From the NCBI RefSeq assembly GCF_006542275.1, contig NZ_CP041217.1, forward strand, positions 5,334,501 to 5,398,500: a stretch of DNA of 64,000 nt, given 5' to 3'. Made by a program: the position numbers and the translations under genes. The stretch is from Saccharibacillus brassicae. GTDB lineage: Bacteria; Bacillota; Bacilli; Paenibacillales; Paenibacillaceae. The notes beneath the pieces were generated by a model that ran no database searches, was not told the origin of the DNA, and was given only the letters and a program-made list of their open reading frames with translations. Positions 30,188-39,088 of the stretch are shown here, piece after piece (position 1 is the first letter of the stretch; each line of letters begins with the position of its first letter).

Positions 30188-31222
30188 TTAGTTCTGGCGT
30201 CCCGCCGGAATCTGCTGCGTCGTGCAGTGCACGTTGCCGCCTTCGCGGATGACGGCCATGCCGTCGACCGTGCGGATGCGGTAATCCGGGAACGTCCGCT
30301 GCAGCACTTCTTCGGCCAGGCGATCGGTCTCCTCGGCCGCTCCGCCGAAGACCGGCAGGATGATGCCTCCGTTGACGAAGTAGAAGTTCAGGTAGCTGAG
30401 CGTCAGCCGGCTGCCTTCGTATTCCGTATAGGGCGGCTGCTGGATCTTGACGATCTCAAGCTTGCGTCCGCGGGCGTCCGTCGACTGTTCCAGAATGCGC
30501 AGATTCTCCTGCGTAATGGCGTAGTTGTCGTCCGCCGGATCGTCGCAGACCTGGATAATCACTTTGCCCGGCGCGGCGAAGCAGGCGGCATTGTCGACGT
30601 GGCCGTCCGTCTCGTCGCCGGCCAGTCCCCGGTTCAGCCAGATGATCTTCTCGACGTTGACGAAGTCTTTGACGTGACGTTCGATCTCTTCGCGGCTCAG
30701 CTCCGGATTGCGGTTCTCGTTCAGCAGGCATTCTTCCGTCGTCAGCAGCGTGCCCTCGCCGTCGACGTGAATCGAGCCGCCTTCAAGCACGAGCGGCGCG
30801 TCGAACCGGCGCAGCCCGAGATGTTCCAGCACGGCCGGCGCTACCGCGTCGTCCAGATCCCACGGCGAATATTTGCCGCCCCAGGCATTGAACCCCCAGT
30901 TGATCCCGGCGCGCTCGCCGTCCGCGTTCATGACGATCGTCGGTCCGTTGTCGCGCAGCCACGCATCGTTATGGGCTATCGCCAGCAGTTCGACCGGATG
31001 ACCTTCGAAGATCGGCCGCAGGCGCTCCGCGTCTTCCGGGTTCACGACGAGCGTGACCGGTTCGAATTCGGCGATCGCTTTGACCAGTTCGGCGTAACCG
31101 CCGCACACTTCTTCGTAATTGTCGGGATAGACCATCGAAGACCGGATCGGCCAGGACAGCATCGTGCGTTCGTGCGGAGCCCATTCGGCGGGCATTGTAT
31201 AATGAAGAGCTTTTGGATTCAT
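30188..31222 (-). CDS. aguA: Agmatine deiminase
   Basis: A 344-residue member of the guanidino-modifying (peptidylarginine deiminase) fold. Recognised by PAEWAPHERTMLSWP at the N-terminus, NDAWLRDNGPT, GWGFNAWGGKY-like WGGKYSPWDLDD, LEGGSIHVDGEGT, GHVDNAACF and the catalytic cysteine in GGNVHCTTQQ near the C-terminus. It converts agmatine into N-carbamoylputrescine, the substrate of the next gene's product. Cytosolic. Together with aguB it gives an arginine-decarboxylase route to putrescine. Confidence 0.95.
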   Translation of the reverse strand: MNPKALHYTMPAEWAPHERTMLSWPIRSSMVYPDNYEEVCGGYAELVKAIAEFEPVTLVVNPEDAERLRPIFEGHPVELLAIAHNDAWLRDNGPTIVMNADGERAGINWGFNAWGGKYSPWDLDDAVAPAVLEHLGLRRFDAPLVLEGGSIHVDGEGTLLTTEECLLNENRNPELSREEIERHVKDFVNVEKIIWLNRGLAGDETDGHVDNAACFAAPGKVIIQVCDDPADDNYAITQENLRILEQSTDARGRKLEIVKIQQPPYTEYEGSRLTLSYLNFYFVNGGIILPVFGGAAEETDRLAEEVLQRTFPDYRIRTVDGMAVIREGGNVHCTTQQIPAGRQN

Positions 31223-31371
31223 CGGTAGTTGTCCCCTTGCCTGGAAAATGATCGCGCAAAAAACCTCTTATTCGCGAACACCATCATACAATAAGTTCGG
31301 CCTTTATTCAAAGGTTGTTTGCGTACGGACCGGCCGGCCTTGGGGCCTCTTTGTTCCGGAGTATTTTTTGT

Positions 31372-32361
31372 TTATGGTTTTTCTATTATGAATTTTTCAT
31401 GTAATGATTTATTTATTTTAAAAGAAGATGCGGCTTCGGCCTGTCTCGCCGCTTCGAGCAGGCCGTCCCAAGCCGGCGACGCTTGTCCGGACGCGCCCGC
31501 CCATCTGCCGAACACCCGGTCCAGCGCGTCGATTTCCGCAAAAGAACCGTCGATCAGCCGGGCGACCGGCAGTCGATGGTACAGCGCAAGCAGCAGGCGC
31601 AGCATAAGCTTATGGCGGCGGATCAGCCGCGCCTGCGCGGGCGGAACGAGCGGATAGCCGGCCGCTTCGAGCAGGTCGAAGCCTTCCCCCATTGCGTCGA
31701 CGACCTGCCGCAGCAGCCGCTTGTCGCGCGCCACCCGCCTTACGTCGCCGCCATGAATATGCAGGGCGGCGTTCAGCGGCACGATCGGCATCATATGGTT
31801 TTTGAGCCAGGCGTCGATCTCGGCATGCACCGCAAGCTTGCAGGAACTTTTGGCGAACGCTTTCCGCAGCAGCGGCAGGCAGGCGCTATCGCCGCCGAGC
31901 GCGCCCGCGATCAGCGTGCCGCCGCCGAGCTGGACGGACATCACCGTGCCGTCCTCTCTGCGAATGCCGCCTCCGACCAGAAAGCCGAACGCGAAGCTTT
32001 TATCTCCCCCGCCCAATTCCCGCAGCTTTTGTTCGGTATGCCCGGCGTCGGGATTGTTGCCGATCATGACGATATTAGCGCTCACGTTGGCCGCAAGAGC
32101 GGGCAGGATGCTTTCGATATCCGAATATTTCATGACGGTGAAGATCAGGTCGTACCGATCGTGTTGTTCAAGGCGACGGATGACCAGAGGACGCTCCACC
32201 GTCGTTTTGCGCTGTACATAATGCCGGATGACCAGTCCGCCTTGTTCGAGCTGCTCCGCCCTTTTTCCCCGCGCCAGCATCGTAACTTCGTGTTTGCCCT
32301 GCATCAGCAGATGCGCGAGCACGCTTCCCAATACGCCCGCGCCATAGATCAAAATTCGCAT
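31372..32361 (-). CDS. Ketopantoate-reductase-family protein (PanE/ApbA-like)
   Basis: A 329-residue NAD(P)-dependent reductase. The N-terminal Rossmann motif is GAGVLGSVLA (residues 7-16). ARGKRAEQL after the second strand, the conserved-type NPDAGHT stretch and the helical C-terminal half fit the PanE/ApbA family. The usual catalytic Lys region is hard to place with certainty (DAWLKNHMMPIVPLNA holds the likely Lys-Asn pair), so the substrate may not be ketopantoate. No other pantothenate genes are near. The last 16 residues are encoded by unusually AT-rich DNA. The gene is divergent from a TetR-family regulator and probably controlled by it. Confidence 0.8.
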   Translation of the reverse strand: MRILIYGAGVLGSVLAHLLMQGKHEVTMLARGKRAEQLEQGGLVIRHYVQRKTTVERPLVIRRLEQHDRYDLIFTVMKYSDIESILPALAANVSANIVMIGNNPDAGHTEQKLRELGGGDKSFAFGFLVGGGIRREDGTVMSVQLGGGTLIAGALGGDSACLPLLRKAFAKSSCKLAVHAEIDAWLKNHMMPIVPLNAALHIHGGDVRRVARDKRLLRQVVDAMGEGFDLLEAAGYPLVPPAQARLIRRHKLMLRLLLALYHRLPVARLIDGSFAEIDALDRVFGRWAGASGQASPAWDGLLEAARQAEAASSFKINKSLHEKFIIEKP

Positions 32362-32404
32362 AGGCTCGCTCCTTCTTCCTTTTTCGGGAGATTGAACTCC
32401 CTAT

Positions 32405-32446
32405 GATATTCGACAGTTGTTGATTCCTTGACAGCTGTTGAGTATC
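32405..32446. promoter_or_regulatory. Inverted repeat, candidate TetR operator
   Basis: GATATTCGACAG (32405-32416) and CTGTTGAGTATC (32435-32446) form 12-bp arms with two mismatches between the divergent reductase and TetR genes. A TTGACA lies between the arms at 32428. Confidence 0.55.
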
Positions 32447-32549
32447 ATTAACATAACCGACCTCGCCGCAAGCGGCAATCGTTGATGCAGGCGGTTTTGT
32501 CGCTTTTCCGACAGTGCCGCTATTTTTGTTCAGTAAAGGAGAAGAAACG

Positions 32550-33140
32550 ATGGACCGACGCGTGCGTAAAACGAGAGAAAGGCTGTTCGAGGCGCTGATC
32601 GGACTGCTGAAGGAGAAAAATTTCGAACGCATCACCTTGCAGGAGATCGCCGAGCGGGCAGATGTCAACCGGGGAACGGTCTATTTGCATTTCGAAGACA
32701 AGTTCGATCTGCTGAACCGCTGCATCGAGACGTATTTGCAGCAGTTGAACGACAGCTGCCGGTCGGCAAACGCTGCGGAAGCGCCCGAAGTCTTCATGCT
32801 GCGCACGTTCGAATATCTCGAAAGCCGGTTCGAGATCTATTCGGTGCTGCTGCGCGGCGACAGCCTGCCGGCTTTTCGCGTCCGGCTGTCGGAACTGCTG
32901 CGGCAGGGCGTGGAAGAGCAGTTCGACCGCAGCGTCCGGGACGAACGGGTCAACCGCGAGATCGCCGTCCAATTCGTCACGACCGCCATGGCGGGACTGC
33001 TTGAATGGTGGATCGTCCGCTCCATGCCGTATCCGGCGGCCGAAATGGTCCGGCAGTTAGCGATCCTGCTGCAGGACCACGGCCTTTACGGTTCGGGGGA
33101 GCCTCCACAGCAAACCCGCCCCGCTGCGGAGCGCCGCTGA
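32550..33140 (+). CDS. TetR-family transcriptional regulator
   Basis: A 196-residue regulator starting MDRRVRKTRERL, with AAAGGAG 8 bases before the ATG. The N-terminal helix-turn-helix is ITLQEIAERADVNRGTVYLHF (about residues 27-47). The C-terminal part has the TetR_C-type features YLESRFEIYSVLLRG and AMAGLLEWWIV, as in the YxaF/DhaS-like group. The ligand pocket cannot be assigned. It is divergent from the PanE-like reductase gene, with an inverted repeat between them, so autoregulation and control of that gene are likely. Confidence 0.88.
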   Translation: MDRRVRKTRERLFEALIGLLKEKNFERITLQEIAERADVNRGTVYLHFEDKFDLLNRCIETYLQQLNDSCRSANAAEAPEVFMLRTFEYLESRFEIYSVLLRGDSLPAFRVRLSELLRQGVEEQFDRSVRDERVNREIAVQFVTTAMAGLLEWWIVRSMPYPAAEMVRQLAILLQDHGLYGSGEPPQQTRPAAERR

Positions 33141-33221
33141 CTTGCGTCCGTTTTGTCCATTTTGTATGCTTACTAAGGAAGGTTTTCCGGAAAGATTAAG
33201 CCATGAATGGAGAAGTGCCGA

Positions 33222-34352
33222 ATGAACCAACCGAGAGTCTGGTCAGGACGATTCCGAAGATTGTTCCTGAACAACAAGTTTGTGCTGTTTTTGTTTATCG
33301 CGCTGCTGGTCGGCGTGAACGTTTTGGTCTTCTCCAAAATTTCGTTCATCTTCAACCCGCTGTGGGTGTTGGTGAAGACGATCGTCCTGCCGATCATCCT
33401 GACCGGTATCGTCTACTACCTGCTTAACCCGATCGTCGATTTTATGGAAAAAAGAAAAGTGAAGCGCATCTATACCATCTTGTGCCTGTACGTTCTGATC
33501 ATCGGCATTTTGACGACCGTGATCACGCTGATCGTGCCGGTCATCCGCGAGCAGCTGCTCGGCTTCTTCGAAAACTTCCCGGCTTACAGCCAGACGATCC
33601 AGACCGAGTTCGAAAAATGGATCGGCAGCGACCTGGTCACCCAGTTCCAGACCGCGACCAACCTGAACACGCAGGAACTCGTCAGCTCGTTCTCCGAGCG
33701 TGCCACGACCATCTTGAACCATACATGGTCGGGCATCGGCGGCGTGCTCGGCGTCGTCAAGGAACTGGTGCTTGCGATCGTCACGCTGCCGTTCATCCTG
33801 TTCTACCTGCTCAAAGACGGACGCAAGCTGCCGGGCTACATCCTCAGTTTCGTCCCGACGAAGCTTCGTCCCGGCTCCCTGACGGTGCTGCAGGAAACGA
33901 ACCATCAGATCAGCTCGTATATCCGCGGCCAGATCATCGTCAGCATGTGTATCGGCGTGCTGCTGTATATCGGCTACCGGATCATCGGGCTGGAGTATTC
34001 GCTCGTGCTTGCGATCGTCGCCGCGTGTACCGCGATCGTCCCTTACCTGGGACCCGCGATCGCGATCACGCCGGCTATCATCGTCGCGGCCGTCACGTCG
34101 CCGATCATGCTGCTCAAAATGGTCATCGTCTGGACGGTCGTGCAGTTGGTCGAAGGCAAGTTCATCTCGCCGCAGATCATGGGCAAATCGCTCAAGATTC
34201 ACCCGATTACGATCATCTTCGTCATCTTGACGTCCGGCAATCTGTTCGGCGTCGTCGGCATCCTGCTCGCCGTGCCGGGTTACGCCGTTCTCAAAGTGTT
34301 GGCGCATCACGTGTTCGACTGGTTCAAGATGCGTTCGCAGATGTATCTGTAA
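33222..34352 (+). CDS. AI-2E family permease (YtvI/PerM-like)
   Basis: A 376-residue membrane protein with about seven or eight helices. GGAG lies 9 bases before the chosen ATG at 33222; an ATG five codons upstream has no such site. The family pattern is clear: [28 protein letters not shown]-like [12 protein letters not shown] in the large loop, [15 protein letters not shown], the C-terminal [11 protein letters not shown]-like [12 protein letters not shown], and [19 protein letters not shown]. The members transport varied cargo, including a Na+ or Li+/H+ exchange role in some; AI-2 export is shown only for one. It is followed by a terminator and stands alone. Confidence 0.88.
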   Translation: MNQPRVWSGRFRRLFLNNKFVLFLFIALLVGVNVLVFSKISFIFNPLWVLVKTIVLPIILTGIVYYLLNPIVDFMEKRKVKRIYTILCLYVLIIGILTTVITLIVPVIREQLLGFFENFPAYSQTIQTEFEKWIGSDLVTQFQTATNLNTQELVSSFSERATTILNHTWSGIGGVLGVVKELVLAIVTLPFILFYLLKDGRKLPGYILSFVPTKLRPGSLTVLQETNHQISSYIRGQIIVSMCIGVLLYIGYRIIGLEYSLVLAIVAACTAIVPYLGPAIAITPAIIVAAVTSPIMLLKMVIVWTVVQLVEGKFISPQIMGKSLKIHPITIIFVILTSGNLFGVVGILLAVPGYAVLKVLAHHVFDWFKMRSQMYL

Positions 34353-34357
34353 TCAAC

Positions 34358-34402
34358 GAAAAGCCCTCCGGTTCCGCGAGAGCGGAATCAGGGGGCTTTT
34401 TA
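34358..34402 (+). terminator. Terminator of the AI-2E family gene
   Basis: AAAAGCCCTCC...GGGGGCTTTTT with inner pairing TTCCGC/GCGGAA, directly after the stop. Confidence 0.88.
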
Positions 34403-34422
34403 CGTGCCGGTTATGGAAAAAC

Positions 34423-35310
34423 TCAGGTGCGTCCGGTCCAGTCTGCCGGCGCGATCTCCTGCCAGCGGCGGCGAATCTCTTCGTAACGGTCGGCCGCAAG
34501 CGGTCCCGCTTCGAGCAGCTTCGCATTCTGATGCCAGCGATCCGGCTTCGTCGTGCCGACGATCGCGGTATGGACGCCCGGCGTCGACAGCGTGAAGCGC
34601 AGCGCCGTGGCGACCGAATCGTCTTCGGACTGGAAGCCGTAGTTCAGATCGCGCAGCCGGTTCCAATACGCGTACGCGTATTCTTCGGGCTGCACCGTGT
34701 CGAACAGCCAGGCCGCGTTCGCGATCGGCCGCTTGACCGTCACGCCCATATTGCGCTTGATCGCTTCCGGCAGCGTCAGATTGATCGCTTCCTGATCGGC
34801 CACGTTCAGCGAAGTTTCGAGGCTGTCGAAAACGTCCGTTCGGATCGCGTACAGCGCGTCTGTCGTATCGCCGCTGTAGCCGATAAAGCGTGTCTTGCCG
34901 TCGCGCTTCGCTTTTTGCAGCACTTCGATCACTTCGCCCCGCCGCAGCACTTCTTCGGAGCAGCTGTGCAGATGGATCATGTCCACATGGTCGACCTGCA
35001 GGCGCTTCAAGCTGCGGTCAATCGTCGCGGCCAGCGTCACCGGGTCCCAATCGGGACCGTCGATACCGGAGGAATGTCCGCATTTGGTGAACAGGTAGAA
35101 GTCGTCGCGGCGATGCGCGATCGATCTGCCGATCAATTCTTCGCTGTCGCCGTAGCATTCGGCCGTATCGATAATGTTCAGCCCCGCGTCGATCGCGCTG
35201 CCGAGCAGCTTGTCCACGTCGCCTTGCGATACGCCGCTGCCGATCTCCGACGCTCCGAATCCGAGCACGCTGACCTCCATGCCGGTGTTGCCATAGATTC
35301 TTTTTTCCAC
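34423..35310 (-). CDS. Aldo/keto reductase
   Basis: A 295-residue NADPH-dependent reductase with the TIM-barrel pattern of the family: LGFGASEIG near the N-terminus, the catalytic Asp-Tyr pair in IIDTAECYGDSE, Lys in YLFTKCG and His in MIHLHSCSEE. The NADP end motif is FTLSTPGVHTAIVGTTKPD. GTG start 7 bases after GAGGAGG. The substrate is unknown; the NIxDTAECYG variant suggests a YqkF- or YccK-like group. It converges with the AI-2E gene. Confidence 0.92.
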   Translation of the reverse strand: MEKRIYGNTGMEVSVLGFGASEIGSGVSQGDVDKLLGSAIDAGLNIIDTAECYGDSEELIGRSIAHRRDDFYLFTKCGHSSGIDGPDWDPVTLAATIDRSLKRLQVDHVDMIHLHSCSEEVLRRGEVIEVLQKAKRDGKTRFIGYSGDTTDALYAIRTDVFDSLETSLNVADQEAINLTLPEAIKRNMGVTVKRPIANAAWLFDTVQPEEYAYAYWNRLRDLNYGFQSEDDSVATALRFTLSTPGVHTAIVGTTKPDRWHQNAKLLEAGPLAADRYEEIRRRWQEIAPADWTGRT

Positions 35311-35418
35311 TGCGCATCCTCCTCGTGTTGTCGCTCAAGTTGGGTTCCACAGACCCATTACCCGGCAAAGCCGTTTAAGAAAGCGTATTCTAAAATTCTT
35401 TTTGCAGCGGTATGGGTG

Positions 35419-35913
35419 TCAGCTCTCGAAATATTGGCTCGGATGGCCGTTGAACGGATGCGTACGCTCTTTGTAGGCACCGGTCGTATAGACGCCGATG
35501 ATCTGACGCCAGAAGCGCTGCGCGGGCTCGTTGTTTTTGAGCTGCGTCACTTTCCAGCGGCCTTGGAACCGGTCGAACAGCATGACGGCCGCCGCCGCTC
35601 CGACGCCGCGCCTGCGAAACTTTTGCAGCACGAAAAATTCGACCATGTAATACGAAGGACGCTTCCCTCCGTCGTCCGTCCGTTCGACCAGCGCGAATCC
35701 GGCCGGCTCGCCGTTCGCCCGTATCAAAAACGGGAATTTGCGCTCCGGCTGCGTCCAGAACTCGTGCAGGTCGGGATAGGCGGGCAGCCGGCCTTCTTCG
35801 TCCGCCGAGATGTCCAGATACAGCGTAAAATCATACAAATAAAACTGAAGCAGATTTTCGATCACCGTTTTGCGCGGCTCCGGCACAACTTCCAATTCCA
35901 CAATCGGTCCCAT
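35419..35913 (-). CDS. GNAT-family N-acetyltransferase
   Basis: A 164-residue acetyltransferase. AAAGGAGC lies 8 bases before the ATG at 35913. The acetyl-CoA loop is FRRRGVGAAAAVMLFD (R/Q-x-x-G-x-G/A motif) after the beta-strand VEFFVLQKF, and the C-terminal helix is RFWRQIIGVYTTG. The GRWKVTQLKNNEPAQRF stretch is typical of this subfamily. The acceptor is unknown. Confidence 0.85.
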   Translation of the reverse strand: MGPIVELEVVPEPRKTVIENLLQFYLYDFTLYLDISADEEGRLPAYPDLHEFWTQPERKFPFLIRANGEPAGFALVERTDDGGKRPSYYMVEFFVLQKFRRRGVGAAAAVMLFDRFQGRWKVTQLKNNEPAQRFWRQIIGVYTTGAYKERTHPFNGHPSQYFES

Positions 35914-36109
35914 TCTTTTCGGCTCCTTTTTCCGGCATAATCCGCACGTTTCCTTCTCTATCGTAACCGACGGCCCTCCTCTCCGGCAACTTCCGCGCGC
36001 CCCGTTCCCGAACGTCCACATACGTGCCGGAGCGCCTACTGTGGTAAACTAAACGTAAGAGCCGGGACCTGCCCGGACCGACGTTCACCCCGCGAAAAGA
36101 GGAACCGCC

Positions 36110-37201
36110 ATGAGCATTCAAAAAAACATCGACCGCGTGCGCCTCGGCGAAAAACTGCCCGAGATGCCCGGCTACGTCCAACAATTCATCGACTACAAAC
36201 TGCCCGATCTGTCGCCGTCCACGCTGCTGGAATACGTTCGCGACTACGAATCGTTCTTCAACTGGCTGCGGGCCGAAGGCTTGTCCGCCGGGACCGGGAT
36301 GAAGGACGTCACGCTCGAAGAACTGGAAGCGCTGCGTATGGACAATATTACGGGCTACCGGCTGCATCTGACGACGCGGACCGCAAGTCCCAATTCCCGC
36401 ACGACCGTTATCCGCAAACTGTCCGCGCTGCGTTCCCTGTTCCATTATCTGAGCCAGATCGCCGAAGACGACGATTTCTATCCGCTGCTCAAGCGCAACG
36501 TCATGGCGAAGATCGAGATCAAGCGCGCGAACAAACCGAAAGATACGGCCGCCAAGCTCAAAGGCAAAATTCTCGAAGAGCAGGAGCTGACCGAATTTAT
36601 CGACTATATACGCGAAGGGTATGCCGTCGATGTCGCGGGCAACAAGCAGGCGCTCTACGCCCATGCCAAAAACAAGGAACGCGACGCTTCGATCGCAAGC
36701 CTCATTCTCAATTCCGGCCTGCGCGTCTCGGAAGTGATCAACCTGAACCTTGCGGACCTCGACGCCGGCAACAAGCTGCTCTATGTCCTGCGCAAAGGCA
36801 GCAACGACGATACGTTCAAGACGCCGGTCTATTTCCGCGATCAGGCCCGGTTCGATCTCGAACGCTATCTGTCGCTGCGGGAGACGGAATACGCGGCGCC
36901 CAAACGGGAAAAAGCGCTGTTTCTCGCGATTCCGAACGGCCAGAAAGAAGGCAAACGGATGACCAAGCGCGCTATTCAGGCCATGATCATCAAATATGCC
37001 AAACGGTTCGGTAAACCTTATTTAACCGTGCACAAGCTGCGTCATTCGTTCGCCACCGATTATTATTTGCAGAACGATATTTACAAGACCAAAGAGCAGC
37101 TCGGCCACGCTTCGACGGAAACGACCGAAATCTACGCGCATCTGACCGACAAGACGATGTCCGAAGCGATCGAGCGGCGCGCAGCCGAAGAACAGCGGTG
37201 A
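36110..37201 (+). CDS. xerS: Tyrosine recombinase XerS-like
   Basis: A 363-residue recombinase. N-terminal SAM-like DNA-binding domain at about residues 15-135 (LPEMPGYVQQFIDYKL, the start typical of XerS), catalytic domain at about 165-355. The catalytic set Arg-Lys-HxxR-His-Tyr is complete: Arg in NSGLRVSEV, Lys in VLRKGS, HKLRHSF, LGHAS and the nucleophile Tyr in TEIYAHLT. XerS alone resolves chromosome dimers at a difSL site in streptococci; in Paenibacillaceae a homologue often exists next to XerCD. I did not find a dif site beside it. AGAGGAA is about 7 bases before the ATG. Confidence 0.92.
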   Translation: MSIQKNIDRVRLGEKLPEMPGYVQQFIDYKLPDLSPSTLLEYVRDYESFFNWLRAEGLSAGTGMKDVTLEELEALRMDNITGYRLHLTTRTASPNSRTTVIRKLSALRSLFHYLSQIAEDDDFYPLLKRNVMAKIEIKRANKPKDTAAKLKGKILEEQELTEFIDYIREGYAVDVAGNKQALYAHAKNKERDASIASLILNSGLRVSEVINLNLADLDAGNKLLYVLRKGSNDDTFKTPVYFRDQARFDLERYLSLRETEYAAPKREKALFLAIPNGQKEGKRMTKRAIQAMIIKYAKRFGKPYLTVHKLRHSFATDYYLQNDIYKTKEQLGHASTETTEIYAHLTDKTMSEAIERRAAEEQR

Positions 37202-37286
37202 ACAGCAGCGGTCTTCTGGCGGCGCCATAGTCGAAAAAGATACCGCAAGCGGCGTGCCCGGCATCGGACGCATGCGGCGGCATGCC

Positions 37287-37327
37287 AAAAAAGGGAGCAG
37301 CGGCGTTATGCCGATGCTCCCTTTTCG
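37287..37327. terminator. Bidirectional terminator between xerS and the DUF350 gene
   Basis: AAAAGGGAGCA and TGCTCCCTTTT with inner CGGC/GCCG pairs; runs of A and T on both sides serve the convergent genes. Confidence 0.82.
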
Positions 37328-37348
37328 CGAAAACGCCTTGCCGCAAGA

Positions 37349-37759
37349 TCAGATGGACAGAGCCGCCGTAATGATCATCGCCCCGATCACGTGCAGCGTG
37401 CCCGCAAACAAACCGTGCGCCACGTTGCCGCGTTCCGTGCCTTCGTCGAGGTTCAGCCCGCCCCATTTGCGCAGCACGAATTCGACCGCGCTCTCCAGCG
37501 CAAGCAGGATAACGAACGTAATGAACGACACGATCCACGCGCTCACGATGCTCGAAGAACCTTCCAGCACGTATTTCAAAATAAGCGCCTGCGCGAAAAT
37601 CTTCATCACCAGACGGATCGTCACCGCCAGATTGCCTCGTTTCAATTCCTGAAAATCTTTGTATTTCGTAAACAACGAATCGATGACCATCAACAGGGTC
37701 AGCAGCACCGCTCCGGAAAGCGTCCATACCGCAAGTCTTGCCAAATCCGAAAATTCCAC
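37349..37759 (-). CDS. DUF350 membrane protein (YjfL-like)
   Basis: A 136-residue protein with four membrane segments (about residues 6-25, 46-64, 71-89 and 113-134). The GTG start has AAGGAGG 7 bases upstream. The pattern of helix 1 to the loop (LLMVIDSLFTKYKDFQELKRGN) and NVAHGLFAGTLHVIGAMII is typical of DUF350. In E. coli a DUF350 gene (yjfL) sits with a PspA-type gene (yjfJ); here too the gene upstream is PspA. A role in membrane stress is therefore likely. A hairpin lies between the two genes. Confidence 0.85.
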   Translation of the reverse strand: MEFSDLARLAVWTLSGAVLLTLLMVIDSLFTKYKDFQELKRGNLAVTIRLVMKIFAQALILKYVLEGSSSIVSAWIVSFITFVILLALESAVEFVLRKWGGLNLDEGTERGNVAHGLFAGTLHVIGAMIITAALSI

Positions 37760-37830
37760 TTTCCGTCCTCCTTGCACCGTCGATTATGTAGGTCTGTTGC
37801 TGTGGAAGAAGCCGGGGACCTCAAACCATG

Positions 37831-37872
37831 AAAAAGCGAAGGGAGCCGCCGCGTACGCGCGTTCCCCTTCGC
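37831..37872 (-). terminator. Hairpin between pspA and the DUF350 gene
   Basis: GCGAAGGG...and its complement CCCTTCGC with GC-rich inner pairs is followed on the minus strand by TTTTT. It may end most pspA transcripts and let some read through. Confidence 0.6.
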
Positions 37873-37922
37873 CAGGCTTCGTTCGCCTTGCCGGCGCTTC
37901 GAGCCTTGTATGATTGCGGGTG

Positions 37923-38594
37923 TTATTCTTTCTTCTCGTACTGCTTCATCAGTGCCGCCAGCTCACTGTCTACTGCACTGTTCTTGCCGAGTTCGGCAAA
38001 TTCGTCGTCGAGCGATTTGCCTTTGGACGACATTTCGTTGCTCGCTTCGGCCTGTGCTTCCATATTGAGCATCTTGTCTTCCATCCGCTTCAGGCCGGAA
38101 GTCGCGCTGTCGGAGTTGAAGCCGGACATCGTTTTGTTGATTTCCGTTTGCGCTTTGGCCGCGCTGTAGCGGGCGACCAGCGTATCGCGCTTATTTTTCA
38201 TTTCGGTCAGCTGCTTGCGCATTTCTTCAAGCTTGCCGCGCAGGTTGTCGGCGGCCGCTTTGTTCTGATCGAAACTGTTCTTGTATTCGGTCATCTTCTG
38301 CTCGGCCGCATTTTTCTCTTCGAGCGCGCGGCGGGCCAGGTCAACGTTCTGTGCCTGAGCGGCCATATGGGCCTGTTCCGTGCGGCGGTTCACCAGCTCG
38401 GACTGCTCTTCGTACAGCTGCTTGAACTTCTTCTCGATTGCGATCTGGGCGGCTACGGCTTTCTCCGCGTCGGCCAGATCTTCCTGCATGTCGCGGATGT
38501 ACTGATCGGTCAATTTGACCGGATCTTCGGCCTTCTCGATCATGGCATATACATTGGACAACGTGAGATCTCTTAATCTTTTGAAAACGGACAT
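37923..38594 (-). CDS. pspA: Phage shock protein A / IM30 family protein
   Basis: A 223-residue, highly charged, almost fully alpha-helical protein. The start at 38594 has AAGGAGG 8 bases upstream. An N-terminal amphipathic helix MSVFKRLRDLTLSNVYAMIE is followed by LTDQYIRDMQEDLADAEKAV and long coiled coils to about residue 180; this is the order of ESCRT-III-related PspA/LiaH/Vipp1 proteins. It binds stressed inner membranes and stabilises them. The DUF350 gene lies directly downstream. Confidence 0.93.
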   Translation of the reverse strand: MSVFKRLRDLTLSNVYAMIEKAEDPVKLTDQYIRDMQEDLADAEKAVAAQIAIEKKFKQLYEEQSELVNRRTEQAHMAAQAQNVDLARRALEEKNAAEQKMTEYKNSFDQNKAAADNLRGKLEEMRKQLTEMKNKRDTLVARYSAAKAQTEINKTMSGFNSDSATSGLKRMEDKMLNMEAQAEASNEMSSKGKSLDDEFAELGKNSAVDSELAALMKQYEKKE

Positions 38595-38699
38595 TCGGGT
38601 TGCCTCCTTGAATGTAGTGTTCGCTGCTGTTTCAACCATTACCCTTATCTATTACGGAGGCTAACAAAATCGGTTTCATCCCGCGACAAAATTTTTAAA

Positions 38700-39056
38700 T
38701 TAATTTTTCGGTTCCTCGAGCCGCTCTCCGATTTTGCGTTGCACGACCGCCGAGATCTCGTCGATCTGCGCCCGGGTAAGCCCGTCGTAATGGATGCCCA
38801 TGGCGACCGTCACCGTACGGCGCAGCAGGCGGGCGGCGCGGCGGGCGGCAGGTTCGCTGAGCACCTGTTCCCGGTGCCCGGGGACGACGCACGTCTGCAC
38901 CCGGACTTCGCCGCGTTCCATATAAGCTGTCGAGACCGCTCCGATATGCGCGGCGCCGCCGGTCACGATAAGCAGCGTGTCCCGGCCGACGTCCCGGCGT
39001 TCGACTACGATCTCTTTTTGCGCAGCGTCCGAATGATACGTGTAGGTGCGTGCCAT
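38700..39056 (-). CDS. LpdD-like small protein
   Basis: A 118-residue protein starting MARTYTYHSD; a GGGGAAGG sequence is about 10 bases upstream. The middle is TGGAAHIGAVSTAY followed by VVPGHREQVLSEPAARRAA and TVTVAMGIHYDGLTRAQIDE. This pattern resembles LpdD, the small protein linked with prenylated-flavin gallate decarboxylases, where it is thought to be a chaperone. Here it follows pyrD by 32 bp, and no UbiD-type decarboxylase or UbiX is in the window. Function in this context is unknown. Confidence 0.6.
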   Translation of the reverse strand: MARTYTYHSDAAQKEIVVERRDVGRDTLLIVTGGAAHIGAVSTAYMERGEVRVQTCVVPGHREQVLSEPAARRAARLLRRTVTVAMGIHYDGLTRAQIDEISAVVQRKIGERLEEPKN

Positions 39057-39088
39057 GCCGGCTTGACCTTCCCCTGCCTGCATATCCT

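Noticed and set aside
36014-36109. difSL-type recombination site beside xerS
   Set aside because: No sequence with two half-sites around a short spacer could be recognised.
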